NCBI GenBank assembly: GCA_963926475.1
Contig: CAWUXE010000010.1
Location: forward strand, 7,922-71,921
Length of the DNA stretch: 64,000 bases
Origin: UBA2040 sp002384725
GTDB taxonomy: Bacteria > Bacteroidota > Bacteroidia > Flavobacteriales_D > Crocinitomicaceae
Reading direction: 5' to 3'
A program made the translations under genes and the position numbers. Below are positions 16,925 to 25,763 of the stretch, piece after piece (the first letter of the stretch is position 1; every line of letters starts with the position of its first letter). Below the pieces are notes generated by a model, which worked only from the letters and a program-made list of their open reading frames with translations, ran no database searches and was not told the origin of the DNA.

Positions 16925-18529
16925 ATGGAATTTGATTTGCCAAAAGACAAGAACGAATCCATCATCAAAGTAATTGGTGTTGGCGGTGGTGGTAGCAATG
17001 CAGTAAACCACATGTATAGACAAGGGATTAAGGGTGTAGACTTTTATGTTTGCAACACTGACCTTCAGGCTTTGGAAGTTTCTCCTGTGCCGAATAAAAT
17101 CCAACTTGGGCCATCTTTGACAGAAGGTCGTGGGGCGGGTTCTATTCCGGAAATTGGAAAAAACGCAGCCGTAGAAAACATCGACGATATCCGTGAGTTT
17201 CTAGGCAACAACACTAAAATGGTTTTTGTTACCGCAGGAATGGGTGGTGGAACGGGAACAGGTGCAGCTCCAGTTATCGCTTCCATTGCTAAAGAAATGG
17301 GTATTTTGACGGTTGGGATTATCACAGTTCCTTTTGGTTTTGAAGGCCGCAAACGACGTCAACAAGCTGAAGAAGGTGAAGAAGAAATGCGTAAAAATGT
17401 AGATACCTTATTGGTCATCAATAACGAAAAATTACGTGAGATCTCTGGAAACTTGACCATTGGAAATGCGTTTTCTCAAGCGGATGATGTATTGACAACG
17501 GCAGCAAAAGGAATTGCAGATGTAATTTCAGTTACTGGAGCAATCAACGTCGATTTTAACGATGTGAACACAGTGATGAAAGATAGCGGTGTTGCCATTA
17601 TGGGTAGCGCAGCCGCAGAAGGTGAAAATAGAGCATTGAAAGCAGTACAAAGTGCATTAAATTCGCCTTTGCTGAACGACAGCGAAATTGCCGGAGCCAA
17701 CTACGTTCTATTGAATATCACGTACGGAGCCAAAGAAGTTTTGATGGACGAAATTACAGACATCACGGATTACATTCAAGACGAAGCAGGTTCTTCAGCT
17801 GACATAATTTGGGGTCACGGAATGGACGAAACACTTGGTGATGCATTGAGTGTTACGATCATTGCAACTGGATTCAAAGCAGGTTCGCCCTTATCGGGTG
17901 AAACGGTTGAAAGAACGGTCGTTCGATTAGAAGAAGAACCTAAAAACGAAGTGAAAAGTCCATTGAGTTCTCCTACTCAAACGGCTTCATTGCCAAGTGA
18001 TACAGAAAAAGAAGCAGTTCCTTTTTTGAAATCTGACGAAGCTCCAGTGAGCGAAGAAGTAGTTGAAAACAAATTGCCTTCTGACGCTGACCAAGATGAA
18101 CCATTCATCAAGGATGAGACGGAAGAACAAGGCGCAATCAATTTTGATTGGGAATTGGATTCAGAACCTCAAATGAAAAAAGAGGAAGAACAAATTACGC
18201 GTTACGTTTTGGATGAAGACGAACCAGTTGCAAATACGCAAACAAGAGCTCCAGAAGAATCAAATACGACTCTTTCACCTGAAGAACAAAAGCGTTTGAA
18301 CAAAGAACGTATGCAACGTATTCAGGAATATACTCTCAAATTGAAAAAGCCAAACGGCATTTCAGAATTTGAGAAAGAACCCGCTTATGTTCGTAGAAAC
18401 GTTCAATTGGACGAAACGAAACAAAGTAGTGAAGAGAAAATCAGTCGTTTTGGTTTAAACGAAGACGAGGATGGCAAAGGATCTAAATTGAAAGGTGGTA
18501 ATTCATTTTTACACGATAACGTAGACTAA
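16925..18529 (+). CDS. ftsZ: cell division protein FtsZ
   Basis: 534 aa tubulin-like GTPase forming the Z ring. The frame is open further upstream over ftsA, but homology starts at ATG 16925 (MEFDLPKDKNESIIKVIGVG). GTP-binding signature GMGGGTGTGAAPVIA lies near residues 107-121. The GTPase core ends around residue 330; about 200 further residues form a long acidic, low-complexity linker, then a conserved-looking segment EPAYVRRNVQLDE (about 488) that may be the partner-binding tail peptide, followed by a short extension. The long tail is typical of Bacteroidota. Confidence 0.96.
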   Translation: MEFDLPKDKNESIIKVIGVGGGGSNAVNHMYRQGIKGVDFYVCNTDLQALEVSPVPNKIQLGPSLTEGRGAGSIPEIGKNAAVENIDDIREFLGNNTKMVFVTAGMGGGTGTGAAPVIASIAKEMGILTVGIITVPFGFEGRKRRQQAEEGEEEMRKNVDTLLVINNEKLREISGNLTIGNAFSQADDVLTTAAKGIADVISVTGAINVDFNDVNTVMKDSGVAIMGSAAAEGENRALKAVQSALNSPLLNDSEIAGANYVLLNITYGAKEVLMDEITDITDYIQDEAGSSADIIWGHGMDETLGDALSVTIIATGFKAGSPLSGETVERTVVRLEEEPKNEVKSPLSSPTQTASLPSDTEKEAVPFLKSDEAPVSEEVVENKLPSDADQDEPFIKDETEEQGAINFDWELDSEPQMKKEEEQITRYVLDEDEPVANTQTRAPEESNTTLSPEEQKRLNKERMQRIQEYTLKLKKPNGISEFEKEPAYVRRNVQLDETKQSSEEKISRFGLNEDEDGKGSKLKGGNSFLHDNVD

Positions 18530-18972
18530 TGAGCTTCATGGAACAAATTAGCGCCGACATCAAAGCGGCAATGCTAAGCAAAGACAAAGAAAAACTATCC
18601 GTACTTCGCGATATTAAATCCAAATTGATGTTGGAAAACACATCAGGAACGGGCGAAGTGACGGACGCAACGGCGATGAAAATCGTTATGAAATTGCACA
18701 AGCAACGAACAGAAACGTATCAACTTTACATGGAGCAAAATCGCGAAGATTTGGCTTCAGAAGAAAAGATTCAAGCAGAAATTTTAGAGACTTATCTTCC
18801 GAAAATGATGTCTGAAGCAGAAGTTGCCATGGAAGTTTCAGCTGCTATTGCAAAAACAGGAGCTTCTGGCCCTCAAGACATGGGCAAAATAATGGGCATT
18901 TTATCTGGAAAACTAGCTGGAAAAGCAGATGGAAAGATGATAGCATCATTGTTGAAGCAACAACTATCCTAA
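18529..18972 (+). CDS. GatB/YqeY domain protein
   Basis: 147 aa protein of the YqeY family, related to the C-terminal tRNA-binding domain of the GatB amidotransferase subunit. Family features are the N-terminal IKAAMLSKDKEKLSVLRDIK and the C-terminal GPQDMGKIMGIL...KADGKMIASLLK. Function is not established; a tRNA-related role is inferred. Its ATG shares the last base of the ftsZ TAA, so it ends the dcw transcript, which is closed by the hairpin at 19026-19060. Confidence 0.9.
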   Translation: MSFMEQISADIKAAMLSKDKEKLSVLRDIKSKLMLENTSGTGEVTDATAMKIVMKLHKQRTETYQLYMEQNREDLASEEKIQAEILETYLPKMMSEAEVAMEVSAAIAKTGASGPQDMGKIMGILSGKLAGKADGKMIASLLKQQLS

Positions 18973-19025
18973 TAAACTAGGCTTTATTCTCCGGGAGTCA
19001 GTAAGCATTTTCTGATAATGGAATC

Positions 19026-19060
19026 AAAAGGTGCGCGAATTAATTTCGGGCACCTTTTTT
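19026..19060 (+). terminator. rho-independent terminator after the dcw cluster
   Basis: AAAAGGTGC (19026-19034) pairs with GCACCTTTT near 19050-19058, with a partly paired interior and a run of six T at the 3' side. It sits 54 bases after the yqeY stop. Confidence 0.75.
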
Positions 19061-19062
19061 CA

Positions 19063-19094
19063 TTTGCATCTGAAACTATAATGTAGTAGGTTTG
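19063..19094 (+). promoter_or_regulatory. promoter of the mannosyltransferase gene
   Basis: TTTG at 19063-19066 and TAGGTTTG at 19087-19094 with 20 bases between them match the phylum consensus closely. The start would be about 6 bases further on, leaving a leader of some 17 nt before TTG 19118. Confidence 0.65.
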
Positions 19095-19117
19095 AGCATA
19101 CACTTTTTTGATACTTT

Positions 19118-20635
19118 TTGGCGAAAAATAACAAAACCCTTTATCGATTAGTAATTGCCCTAGCTGTTCTGATCTATTTCGTAACGGCATGGAACAGTCA
19201 CGGTTTTTATCATGCCGACGAACATTTTCAAATTGTCGAATTTGCTGATGCTAAACTTGGGAAATCACCCGTTTCAGAACTGCCGTGGGAATATGCCGCT
19301 GGACTTCGGCCTACCATACAACCTACAATAGCACTTTCTGTATTTAAAATAGCTGATTGGGTAGGATTTAGCGATCCCTATGGGCAGGGTACTCTTCTTC
19401 GGTTTCTAACGGTAATCTTAGCCTTTATTTCGATACTATATTTCATCAAAACGGTATTTCAAAATGGAATAATCCGTAATCAAATACTTTTTGTTTTCTG
19501 TTCTCTTCTGCTTTTCTGTCTTCCATTTCTAAACGTCCGATTTTCTTCTGAAACATGGGCAGGTTTACTTTTTCTTTATCCGATTGCTCAAATGCTTCGG
19601 AAAGATTCAGAGTCCATTAATCCGTTTTTAATTGGGGTATTTCTAGGACTCAGTTTCCTGTTCCGATATCAAGTAGGTTTTATGATTTTCGGTTTCATCC
19701 TCTGGATGGTTTCCATCAAAAAAACGGAGTTGACTATCCTTTTTAAAATCGGTCTTTCCTTTTTGGGTATCTTTTTAATTGGCGTTCTCATCGACAGTTG
19801 GTTTTACAATGAATTCACAATTTCCGCTTGGAATTATTTTAAAGTAAATCTTTTAGATGATGTAGCTTCGACCTTTGGTGTTGAACCATGGCACTACTAC
19901 TTAGTTGAAACCACCAAGGTTTTCGGAACATTATTGGGCATTTTTCTAATTGCTATTTTGGGAAGCTTTTTTCTTTTATTTCGAAAACACCTTTTAACCT
20001 GGGTTCTCATTCCTTTTCTTTTGATTCATTTTTTCATTCCGCACAAAGAATATCGTTTCCTCTTTCCTATCGTAAATTTGATTCCTCTTCTGGTTTTCCT
20101 CCTAGTTGAAAAGTATATTTCGTGGTATAAAATCAAGAATTTCCATGGAATTAAGCCCGTGCTATACGGAATTCTATCACTAGCTGTTGGAATAAACCTT
20201 TTGTTCGCATTCGCACTGTCAAATGAGTCTGTAGGCATTGGACGAACTGAAATGAGTTTTTTCATTCATTCTACTTATTCCAATCAATCCGTAAATCTTG
20301 TAAATACCAAATGGGCGAGTCCCTACAAACCTTGGGGTGCCCTCATCAACCATTACAGCGATACAAATGTGAACAATATCGAAATAGAAAATCCTGCTCT
20401 TTTGAACAACGAGTTATATCAAGACGGAAAACTAAACTTTTTGATACTTCAAGATATTGACTTGCAGAATAATCAAGAAGGAAAGGCAGCACTAATTAAT
20501 CATCAAGCGCATATAATCAAAGAAAGTTTCAACCCGCTCACCAAAACATTAGGACAAATCTTTGGTGTTTTTGAATTGCAGGAAAACCTCATTCTTTACA
20601 CTTTTGAGAAGCAAGATTCAACTAAAATTCGATAA
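19118..20635 (+). CDS. GPI/ALG9-type (GT22) mannosyltransferase-like membrane protein
   Basis: 505 aa polytopic protein with about ten hydrophobic helices. The first luminal loop has YHADEHFQIVEFA (residues about 30-42) and LPWEYAAGLRPTIQP (about 54-68), the acidic DE pair and PWE motif typical of GT22 dolichyl-phosphomannose-dependent mannosyltransferases such as PIG-B and ALG9. In bacteria these presumably use a polyprenyl-phosphate sugar; substrate unknown. The start must be TTG 19118: a TGA lies three codons upstream, no ATG follows for more than 140 codons, and the promoter fits. Confidence 0.78.
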   Translation: MAKNNKTLYRLVIALAVLIYFVTAWNSHGFYHADEHFQIVEFADAKLGKSPVSELPWEYAAGLRPTIQPTIALSVFKIADWVGFSDPYGQGTLLRFLTVILAFISILYFIKTVFQNGIIRNQILFVFCSLLLFCLPFLNVRFSSETWAGLLFLYPIAQMLRKDSESINPFLIGVFLGLSFLFRYQVGFMIFGFILWMVSIKKTELTILFKIGLSFLGIFLIGVLIDSWFYNEFTISAWNYFKVNLLDDVASTFGVEPWHYYLVETTKVFGTLLGIFLIAILGSFFLLFRKHLLTWVLIPFLLIHFFIPHKEYRFLFPIVNLIPLLVFLLVEKYISWYKIKNFHGIKPVLYGILSLAVGINLLFAFALSNESVGIGRTEMSFFIHSTYSNQSVNLVNTKWASPYKPWGALINHYSDTNVNNIEIENPALLNNELYQDGKLNFLILQDIDLQNNQEGKAALINHQAHIIKESFNPLTKTLGQIFGVFELQENLILYTFEKQDSTKIR

Positions 20636-20651
20636 TTTCCTTTCTTCTCCT

Positions 20652-20659
20652 TACTTTTG
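20652..20659 (+). promoter_or_regulatory. asnS -7 element
   Basis: TACTTTTG matches TAnnTTTG, followed by GCCC, 20 bases before the asnS ATG. No clear -33 TTTG at the expected distance. Confidence 0.5.
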
Positions 20660-20678
20660 CCCTCCACATCGAAAAATA

Positions 20679-22118
20679 ATGAAAAGAACACGCATAGTTG
20701 AACTATTAAATCCTGAATTAATTGGGACAAAAGCAAACGCAAAAGGATGGGTTCGCGCCTATCGTAGCAATCGTTTCATCCAATTAAGTGACGGATCAAC
20801 CATAAATAATTTGCAAGCCGTTGTCGATTTTGAAAATTTCGATGAGGAATTATTGAAAAAAGTAACAACAGGCGCTTCAATTTCTGTTACAGGAGAATTG
20901 GTAGCATCGCAAGGAGCTGGACAAGCACTTGAAATGAAGGTGGAAACACTTGAAATCATTGGCGAGGCGAATCCGGACGAGATCAGCAAAACTGTAATGC
21001 AACCCAAAAAGCATTCTTTGGAATACTTGCGTGAACAAGCCCATTTGCGTTTCAGAACGAATACGTTTGGCGCTGTTTTTAGAATTCGTCACGCTGTTTC
21101 TTTTGCGATACACAAATACTTCAACGACAAAGGATATTTCTACATTCATACGCCCATCATCACCGGATCAGATGCTGAAGGTGCGGGTGAAATGTTTCGC
21201 GTGTCCAACTTGGATCCAGAGAATTTACCTTTGAACGATGAAGGAAAAATAGACTACAAGCAAGACTTTTTTGGCAAACCCGTGAACTTAACCGTTTCTG
21301 GTCAGTTGGAGGCTGAATTAGCTGCTACGGCATTGGGTCAGGTGTATACTTTCGGGCCAACTTTCCGAGCAGAAAATTCGAATACGTCTCGTCACTTGGC
21401 TGAATTTTGGATGATAGAACCCGAAGTTGCTTTCAATGATTTGACCGACAACATGGATTTGACGGAAGACTTTTTAAAATACATCTGTCAATATGTGATG
21501 GACAACAACGCCGATGATCTTCAATTTTTAAGCGATCGTGAAGAAGGCGAACAAGCGCAGAAACCACAGAGAGAACGGAATGAATTGAACCTCATCGACC
21601 GCATGAAGTTCGTGATTGGCAATGATTTCAAGCGTTTAACGTATACCGAAGCAATTGATGTATTAAGAAATTCCAAGCACTACAAAAAGAAGAAATTCAA
21701 GTACGATGTAGAATGGGGAATTGATTTGCAAAGTGAGCACGAGAGATATTTGGTGGAAAAAGAATTCAAATGTCCTGTTATTTTGAGCGATTACCCAGCG
21801 GGAATAAAAGCGTTCTACATGCGTCAAAACGACGATGGAAAAACCGTTGCCGCAATGGATGTCCTTTTCCCTGGAATTGGCGAAATCGTTGGCGGATCTC
21901 AACGTGAAGAAAGAATGGACATTTTGAAGAAAAAATGTGCCGATTTCAACATTCATGAAGAAGAACTTTGGTGGTACATGGACACGCGCCGTTTTGGAAC
22001 TGTGCCACATGCAGGTTTCGGGCTCGGATTTGAACGTATGGTCATGTTCGTTACAGGAATGAGCAACATACGTGACGTAATTCCTTTCCCAAGAACACCT
22101 GACAACGCCGAATTTTAA
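20679..22118 (+). CDS. asnS: asparaginyl-tRNA synthetase
   Basis: 479 aa class IIb synthetase charging tRNA-Asn. An OB-fold anticodon domain (residues about 15-110) precedes the catalytic core with motif 2 FRAENSNTSRHLAEFWMIEPE around 228-248 and motif 3 GFGLGFERMVMF near 447-458. The frame extends upstream into the previous gene, but the family N-terminus and the -7 element at 20652-20659 place the start at ATG 20679. Own promoter, so not simply part of the mannosyltransferase transcript. Confidence 0.95.
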   Translation: MKRTRIVELLNPELIGTKANAKGWVRAYRSNRFIQLSDGSTINNLQAVVDFENFDEELLKKVTTGASISVTGELVASQGAGQALEMKVETLEIIGEANPDEISKTVMQPKKHSLEYLREQAHLRFRTNTFGAVFRIRHAVSFAIHKYFNDKGYFYIHTPIITGSDAEGAGEMFRVSNLDPENLPLNDEGKIDYKQDFFGKPVNLTVSGQLEAELAATALGQVYTFGPTFRAENSNTSRHLAEFWMIEPEVAFNDLTDNMDLTEDFLKYICQYVMDNNADDLQFLSDREEGEQAQKPQRERNELNLIDRMKFVIGNDFKRLTYTEAIDVLRNSKHYKKKKFKYDVEWGIDLQSEHERYLVEKEFKCPVILSDYPAGIKAFYMRQNDDGKTVAAMDVLFPGIGEIVGGSQREERMDILKKKCADFNIHEEELWWYMDTRRFGTVPHAGFGLGFERMVMFVTGMSNIRDVIPFPRTPDNAEF

Positions 22119-22174
22119 ATAAAAACGACTCTCATTAGATTAATTTTATTTAAATTAAACACAGATTTCAATCC

Positions 22175-23623
22175 ATGGCATTAAAACAACAGTTTTCTCA
22201 ACGTTTGGAGCAACGACTTTCTCCTCAACAAATTCAGTTGATGAAATTGTTGCAAGTGCCTACAATGGAGCTTGATCAGCGCATAAAACAAGAGCTTGAA
22301 GAAAATCCTGCCTTGGAAGAAGGTGCCGAAGAAGATGAATTTGGCGACAACGAAGAGGACGATTTAGATGATGATTTTGAGGATGACAAGGAAGATTTTG
22401 ACATCAACGATTATCTAGACGACGATTCACGTGATTACAAAACATCCGTTTCGAACAAAGGGAAAGATGAAGAGGATAAGGTTATTCCTCTTTCGTCTGG
22501 ACGTAGCTTTCAAGAGCGATTGACTTCTCAATTGCACATGTTGGACATCAACGATAAGCAGTTTTTAATTGCCGATACCTTGATTGGGAATTTAGATGAA
22601 TCTGGGTATTTGAACCGTGAAATTGAAGCAATTGTCGACGATCTAGCCTTCAGCGCAAACGTAAGTGCAACTGAAGCTGAAATTGAAGTGATTTTGATGC
22701 TTATTCAAGAATTGGATCCTGCAGGAGTTGGAGCACGAAACTTGAGAGAATGTTTGCTCATTCAGATCGAACGCAAGCAAGACGGTGATATCACGAAGTT
22801 CACAGCAAAGAAAATCTTACTCGATTATTTCGAAGAATTCACGAAGAAACATTACGATAAAATACAGTCCAAATTAGAGATTGGCGACGATGATTTACGC
22901 GATGCGATTGCAGAAATCATCAAACTGAATCCGAAGCCCGGAGGTTCCATGAAAGAATCTTCGAAGCAAATGTCGCAGATTGTTCCTGATTTCATGATAA
23001 CGGAATTTGAGGGTAAATTAGAATTGACTTTAAACGGACGAAATGCTCCAGAATTGAAAGTTAGTCGCGTTTACGAGCAAATGCTCCGCACGTATTCCGA
23101 AGGTGGAAAAACGTCCAAATCCGACAAAGAAGCCTTGACTTTTGTGAAACAAAAACTAGACGGTGCCAAATGGTTTATCGATGCCATTCGTCAACGTCAA
23201 AACACCTTATTGATGACCATGACGGCGATCAAGAATTACCAAAGAGAATTTTTCTTGACCGGTGATGAGACCAACATGAAACCGATGATTTTGAAGGATA
23301 TTGCCGAAATCGTAAGTTTGGATATCAGTACCATTTCACGTGTTGCCAATAGTAAATATGTGCAGACAAATTATGGTGTTTATTCTTTAAAATATTTCTT
23401 TTCAGAATCACTTTCTACCGATAGCGGTGAAGAAGTTTCGACGCGTGAAGTAAAGAAAATTTTGTCTGAAGCCATCATCGCTGAGGAGAAGAAAAAACCC
23501 TTGACAGACGAAAAGCTAACTACTTTATTGAAAGAAAAAGGTTATAACATCGCACGACGAACAGTTGCAAAATATCGCGAACAGCTAAACATTCCCGTTG
23601 CCCGTTTGCGAAAAGAATTATAG
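22175..23623 (+). CDS. rpoN: RNA polymerase sigma-54 factor
   Basis: 482 aa. N-terminal region I, rich in Gln and Leu (LEQRLSPQQIQLMKLLQVPT), contacts activators; a very acidic region II follows at about 45-90; then core-binding and DNA-binding domains, ending with the RpoN box ARRTVAKYRE at about 461-470. RpoN needs an AAA+ enhancer-binding protein; none is encoded in this window, so its targets cannot be guessed here. Lies 56 bases after asnS. Confidence 0.95.
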   Translation: MALKQQFSQRLEQRLSPQQIQLMKLLQVPTMELDQRIKQELEENPALEEGAEEDEFGDNEEDDLDDDFEDDKEDFDINDYLDDDSRDYKTSVSNKGKDEEDKVIPLSSGRSFQERLTSQLHMLDINDKQFLIADTLIGNLDESGYLNREIEAIVDDLAFSANVSATEAEIEVILMLIQELDPAGVGARNLRECLLIQIERKQDGDITKFTAKKILLDYFEEFTKKHYDKIQSKLEIGDDDLRDAIAEIIKLNPKPGGSMKESSKQMSQIVPDFMITEFEGKLELTLNGRNAPELKVSRVYEQMLRTYSEGGKTSKSDKEALTFVKQKLDGAKWFIDAIRQRQNTLLMTMTAIKNYQREFFLTGDETNMKPMILKDIAEIVSLDISTISRVANSKYVQTNYGVYSLKYFFSESLSTDSGEEVSTREVKKILSEAIIAEEKKKPLTDEKLTTLLKEKGYNIARRTVAKYREQLNIPVARLRKEL

Positions 23624-23626
23624 GTG

Positions 23627-24283
23627 ATGAAAATTTTCATGCAAATCATTTCTTGGGTCTTTGTACCGCTCTTTATGCCCATTTATGCCCTTGCCATCCT
23701 CATGTACATTCCGTCGGTTGAAAATTTTATTCTAAACGACGATTCATTGTATCATCTGACCAGTCAAAATAAAATTGCCATTCTTCTTATCTTCTTTGTC
23801 TGCAGTGTTGTCGCTCCAGGCCTTACCTTGCTAATGCTGATGTCAAAGAAAATTATTTCGTCTATTGAGATCGACAATCGAAAAGAACGGCTTATTCCAC
23901 TTTTAATTACGGCCGGATATTGTTTAATGCTGTATTTCTTCTTCCTTTTCATGCGAAATGGAAATCACTTACCGAAATATATCTACGCATTACCATTGAG
24001 CGGGTTTATTACAATCGGCTTGTTCGCCTGGATAAACATGTACACCAAAATCAGTCTTCATGCCTGTGGCACTGGTATTTTGACGGGGTTAATTTTCGCC
24101 TATTGTGCCAATTCTATTTACTTCAGCTTTAGCTTGTTGATGATAGCTGTATTCATTACAGGTTTTGTCCTGGCGAGCAGAATATATTTGAACAAACACA
24201 CCTTGTCGCAAGTTTTGTATGGCTTTGGTGGAAGTTCGATTATCGTGTTTTTCATCAATTACTTTTATCCAACGGTTTATTGA
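23627..24283 (+). CDS. PAP2-like membrane protein
   Basis: 218 aa with about six membrane helices. The segment KISLHACGTGILTG (about 144-157) followed by SRIYLNKHTLSQVLYGFGGS (about 185-204) resembles motifs 2 and 3 of the PAP2 phosphatase family (conserved His then SR...H), and ENRKER-like IDNRKERLIPLL may stand for motif 1. Activity as a lipid phosphatase is plausible, not shown. GTG 23624 directly follows the rpoN TAG; ATG 23627 is taken as start. Likely co-transcribed with rpoN. Confidence 0.68.
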   Translation: MKIFMQIISWVFVPLFMPIYALAILMYIPSVENFILNDDSLYHLTSQNKIAILLIFFVCSVVAPGLTLLMLMSKKIISSIEIDNRKERLIPLLITAGYCLMLYFFFLFMRNGNHLPKYIYALPLSGFITIGLFAWINMYTKISLHACGTGILTGLIFAYCANSIYFSFSLLMIAVFITGFVLASRIYLNKHTLSQVLYGFGGSSIIVFFINYFYPTVY

Positions 24284-24317
24284 CAAGAAATTAACTTCTG
24301 ATTTTTAGGGAATTGTC

Positions 24318-24325
24318 TAACTTTG
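24318..24325 (+). promoter_or_regulatory. -7 element of the M48 protease gene
   Basis: TAACTTTG fits TAnnTTTG and lies 20 bases before ATG 24345. A weak TTCTG at 24296-24300 could be the -33 region. Confidence 0.5.
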
Positions 24326-24344
24326 AACAAATAGAAAAACAAAC

Positions 24345-25145
24345 ATGAAGAAATTAAATTCTGCTGTAATTGGAATATCACTATTGATTCTTTCTTCTTG
24401 CGGACTATTCAATAAAGAAAATAAAGGACAAGGGTTTAACCTGTTTACAATTGAGCAAGACAGAGAATTTGGAGCACAAGTTGCCGCTGAAATTGACGGA
24501 AACCCTGCGGAGTATCCTCTTTTGGATTCGGCGCAAAATCCTGAAGTTTATAAAATGATGTACCGGGTACGAGACAAAATTTTAAACTCTGGTCAAGTAA
24601 CAAACAAAGACAATTTCCAATGGCGATTGCGTATCATCGACAACGATAGTACCTTGAATGCTTTTTGTACACCAGGCGGATACATCTATGTTTACACAGG
24701 AATCTTTAAATTCTTGGACAACGAATCACAGTTTGCAGGAGTCATGGGACATGAAATTGCGCATGCTGACAAACGTCACTCTACGCGACAAATGACGAAG
24801 ATGTTTGGTGTTCAAGTATTGTTGGATATCCTAGCGGGAAATCGTGACATGTTGAAGCAAGTTACGGGAGCAATCATCGGATTGAAAAACTCAAGAAAGC
24901 ACGAAACAGAAGCAGATCAGTACTCAGTTGAATATCTTTGTCCAACAGATTATGACGCAGCAGGAGGAGGTGGATTCTTCCAAAAGATCGAAGAAATGGG
25001 TGGCGATCGTCAACCAGAATTTTTAAGTACACACCCGAATCCAAGTGATAGAATTGAGCATTTTAATTCGGCTAAAGTTACCTTGGGGTGCACTGGTTCA
25101 AATAACAATGTAACGGAGTACAAGCGGATTGTAGGGAAGCTATAA
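24345..25145 (+). CDS. M48-family metalloprotease lipoprotein
   Basis: 266 aa. A lipoprotein signal (LLILSSCG, Cys20) predicts anchoring in the envelope. The zinc protease motif HEIAHADKRHS is near residues 138-148 and the third ligand is the Glu in HETEADQYSVEYL near 186-198, both characteristic of the BepA/LoiP branch of M48. Proposed role is periplasmic quality control of outer-membrane proteins, by analogy with BepA. Single gene with its own promoter and terminator. Confidence 0.9.
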   Translation: MKKLNSAVIGISLLILSSCGLFNKENKGQGFNLFTIEQDREFGAQVAAEIDGNPAEYPLLDSAQNPEVYKMMYRVRDKILNSGQVTNKDNFQWRLRIIDNDSTLNAFCTPGGYIYVYTGIFKFLDNESQFAGVMGHEIAHADKRHSTRQMTKMFGVQVLLDILAGNRDMLKQVTGAIIGLKNSRKHETEADQYSVEYLCPTDYDAAGGGGFFQKIEEMGGDRQPEFLSTHPNPSDRIEHFNSAKVTLGCTGSNNNVTEYKRIVGKL

Positions 25146-25167
25146 AAAGCAATTAGATAATAAAGGG

Positions 25168-25196
25168 AAAGGGTTTCATTAATGGAACCCTTTTTT
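25168..25196 (+). terminator. terminator of the M48 protease gene
   Basis: AAAGGGTTTC (25168-25177) and GGAACCCTTT (25184-25193) form a 10-bp stem with one G-T pair, six-base loop, then T residues. Confidence 0.75.
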
Positions 25197-25291
25197 ATTC
25201 AAGTAAGGCCTGTTATTTTTAATTTCAAATTTGAATCAATTGATTTTATAGTGAATCATATTTCTTGTATCTTCGTTTGAAACGATTCATA

Positions 25292-25476
25292 ATGATTCAC
25301 ACTTTTCATATTGATGATTCAAAACCCTTCAGTTTATCAACTTTACTGATAAAACAATTCCTGAATACCAAAAAAATAAATTAGACGAGGCATTAGAACT
25401 CCATGAAAGCGACACACAAAATTATCGTACATGGGAAGATGTGAAACAAGACTTGTATAAAAAATACAAATCTTAA
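25292..25476 (+). pseudogene. antitoxin remnant of a type II toxin-antitoxin pair (frameshifted)
   Basis: ATG 25292 opens MIHTFHIDDSKPF in one frame, which stops after 30 codons. The neighbouring frame (open after TGA 25315) carries KTLQFINFTDKTIPEYQ and then DEALELHESDTQNYRTWEDV...YKKYKS, ending at TAA 25474-25476. Together these look like one ~60-residue antitoxin of the addiction-module type broken by a frameshift between about 25305 and 25342. Its stop overlaps the toxin start in TAATG, the usual arrangement of such pairs. Confidence 0.6.
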
Positions 25477-25763
25477 TGTCCCTTGCTATTTTAATTAGCG
25501 AAAAGGCTGAAAATTAAATTGATCGTGCCGCGAGTTGGTTTCATGACCAAAGAAAAGGATTAGGATTTGAATTCCTAGTCGAATTAGATTTTTGTCTGGG
25601 CCGAATTTCCCAAAATCCTCTTTCGTTTGAAATGAAATTCAAGTTTGTTCGAATTTGTTTCTTGAAAAAATTTGATTTTGTGATACATTACATCATTGAA
25701 AACGAAACTGTTTTCATACTATATGTTTTTCACACAAGTCAAAATAATGATAATTGGTTTTAA
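25476..25763 (+). pseudogene. RelE/ParE-family toxin remnant (in-frame stop)
   Basis: ATG 25476 starts MSLAILISEKAEN, then TAA at 25515-25517 interrupts the frame, and the same frame continues IDRAASWFHDQRKGLGFEFL ... FVIHYIIENETVFILYVFHTSQN to TAA 25761-25763. The arrangement of an A..W(F/Y)...GLG.EF start and a beta-rich VIHYIIE..TVFILYVFHT end is that of RelE/ParE toxins (about 95 codons in all). A single nonsense mutation near codon 14 should inactivate it. The last bases overlap the end of the convergent serine hydrolase gene. Confidence 0.72.
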
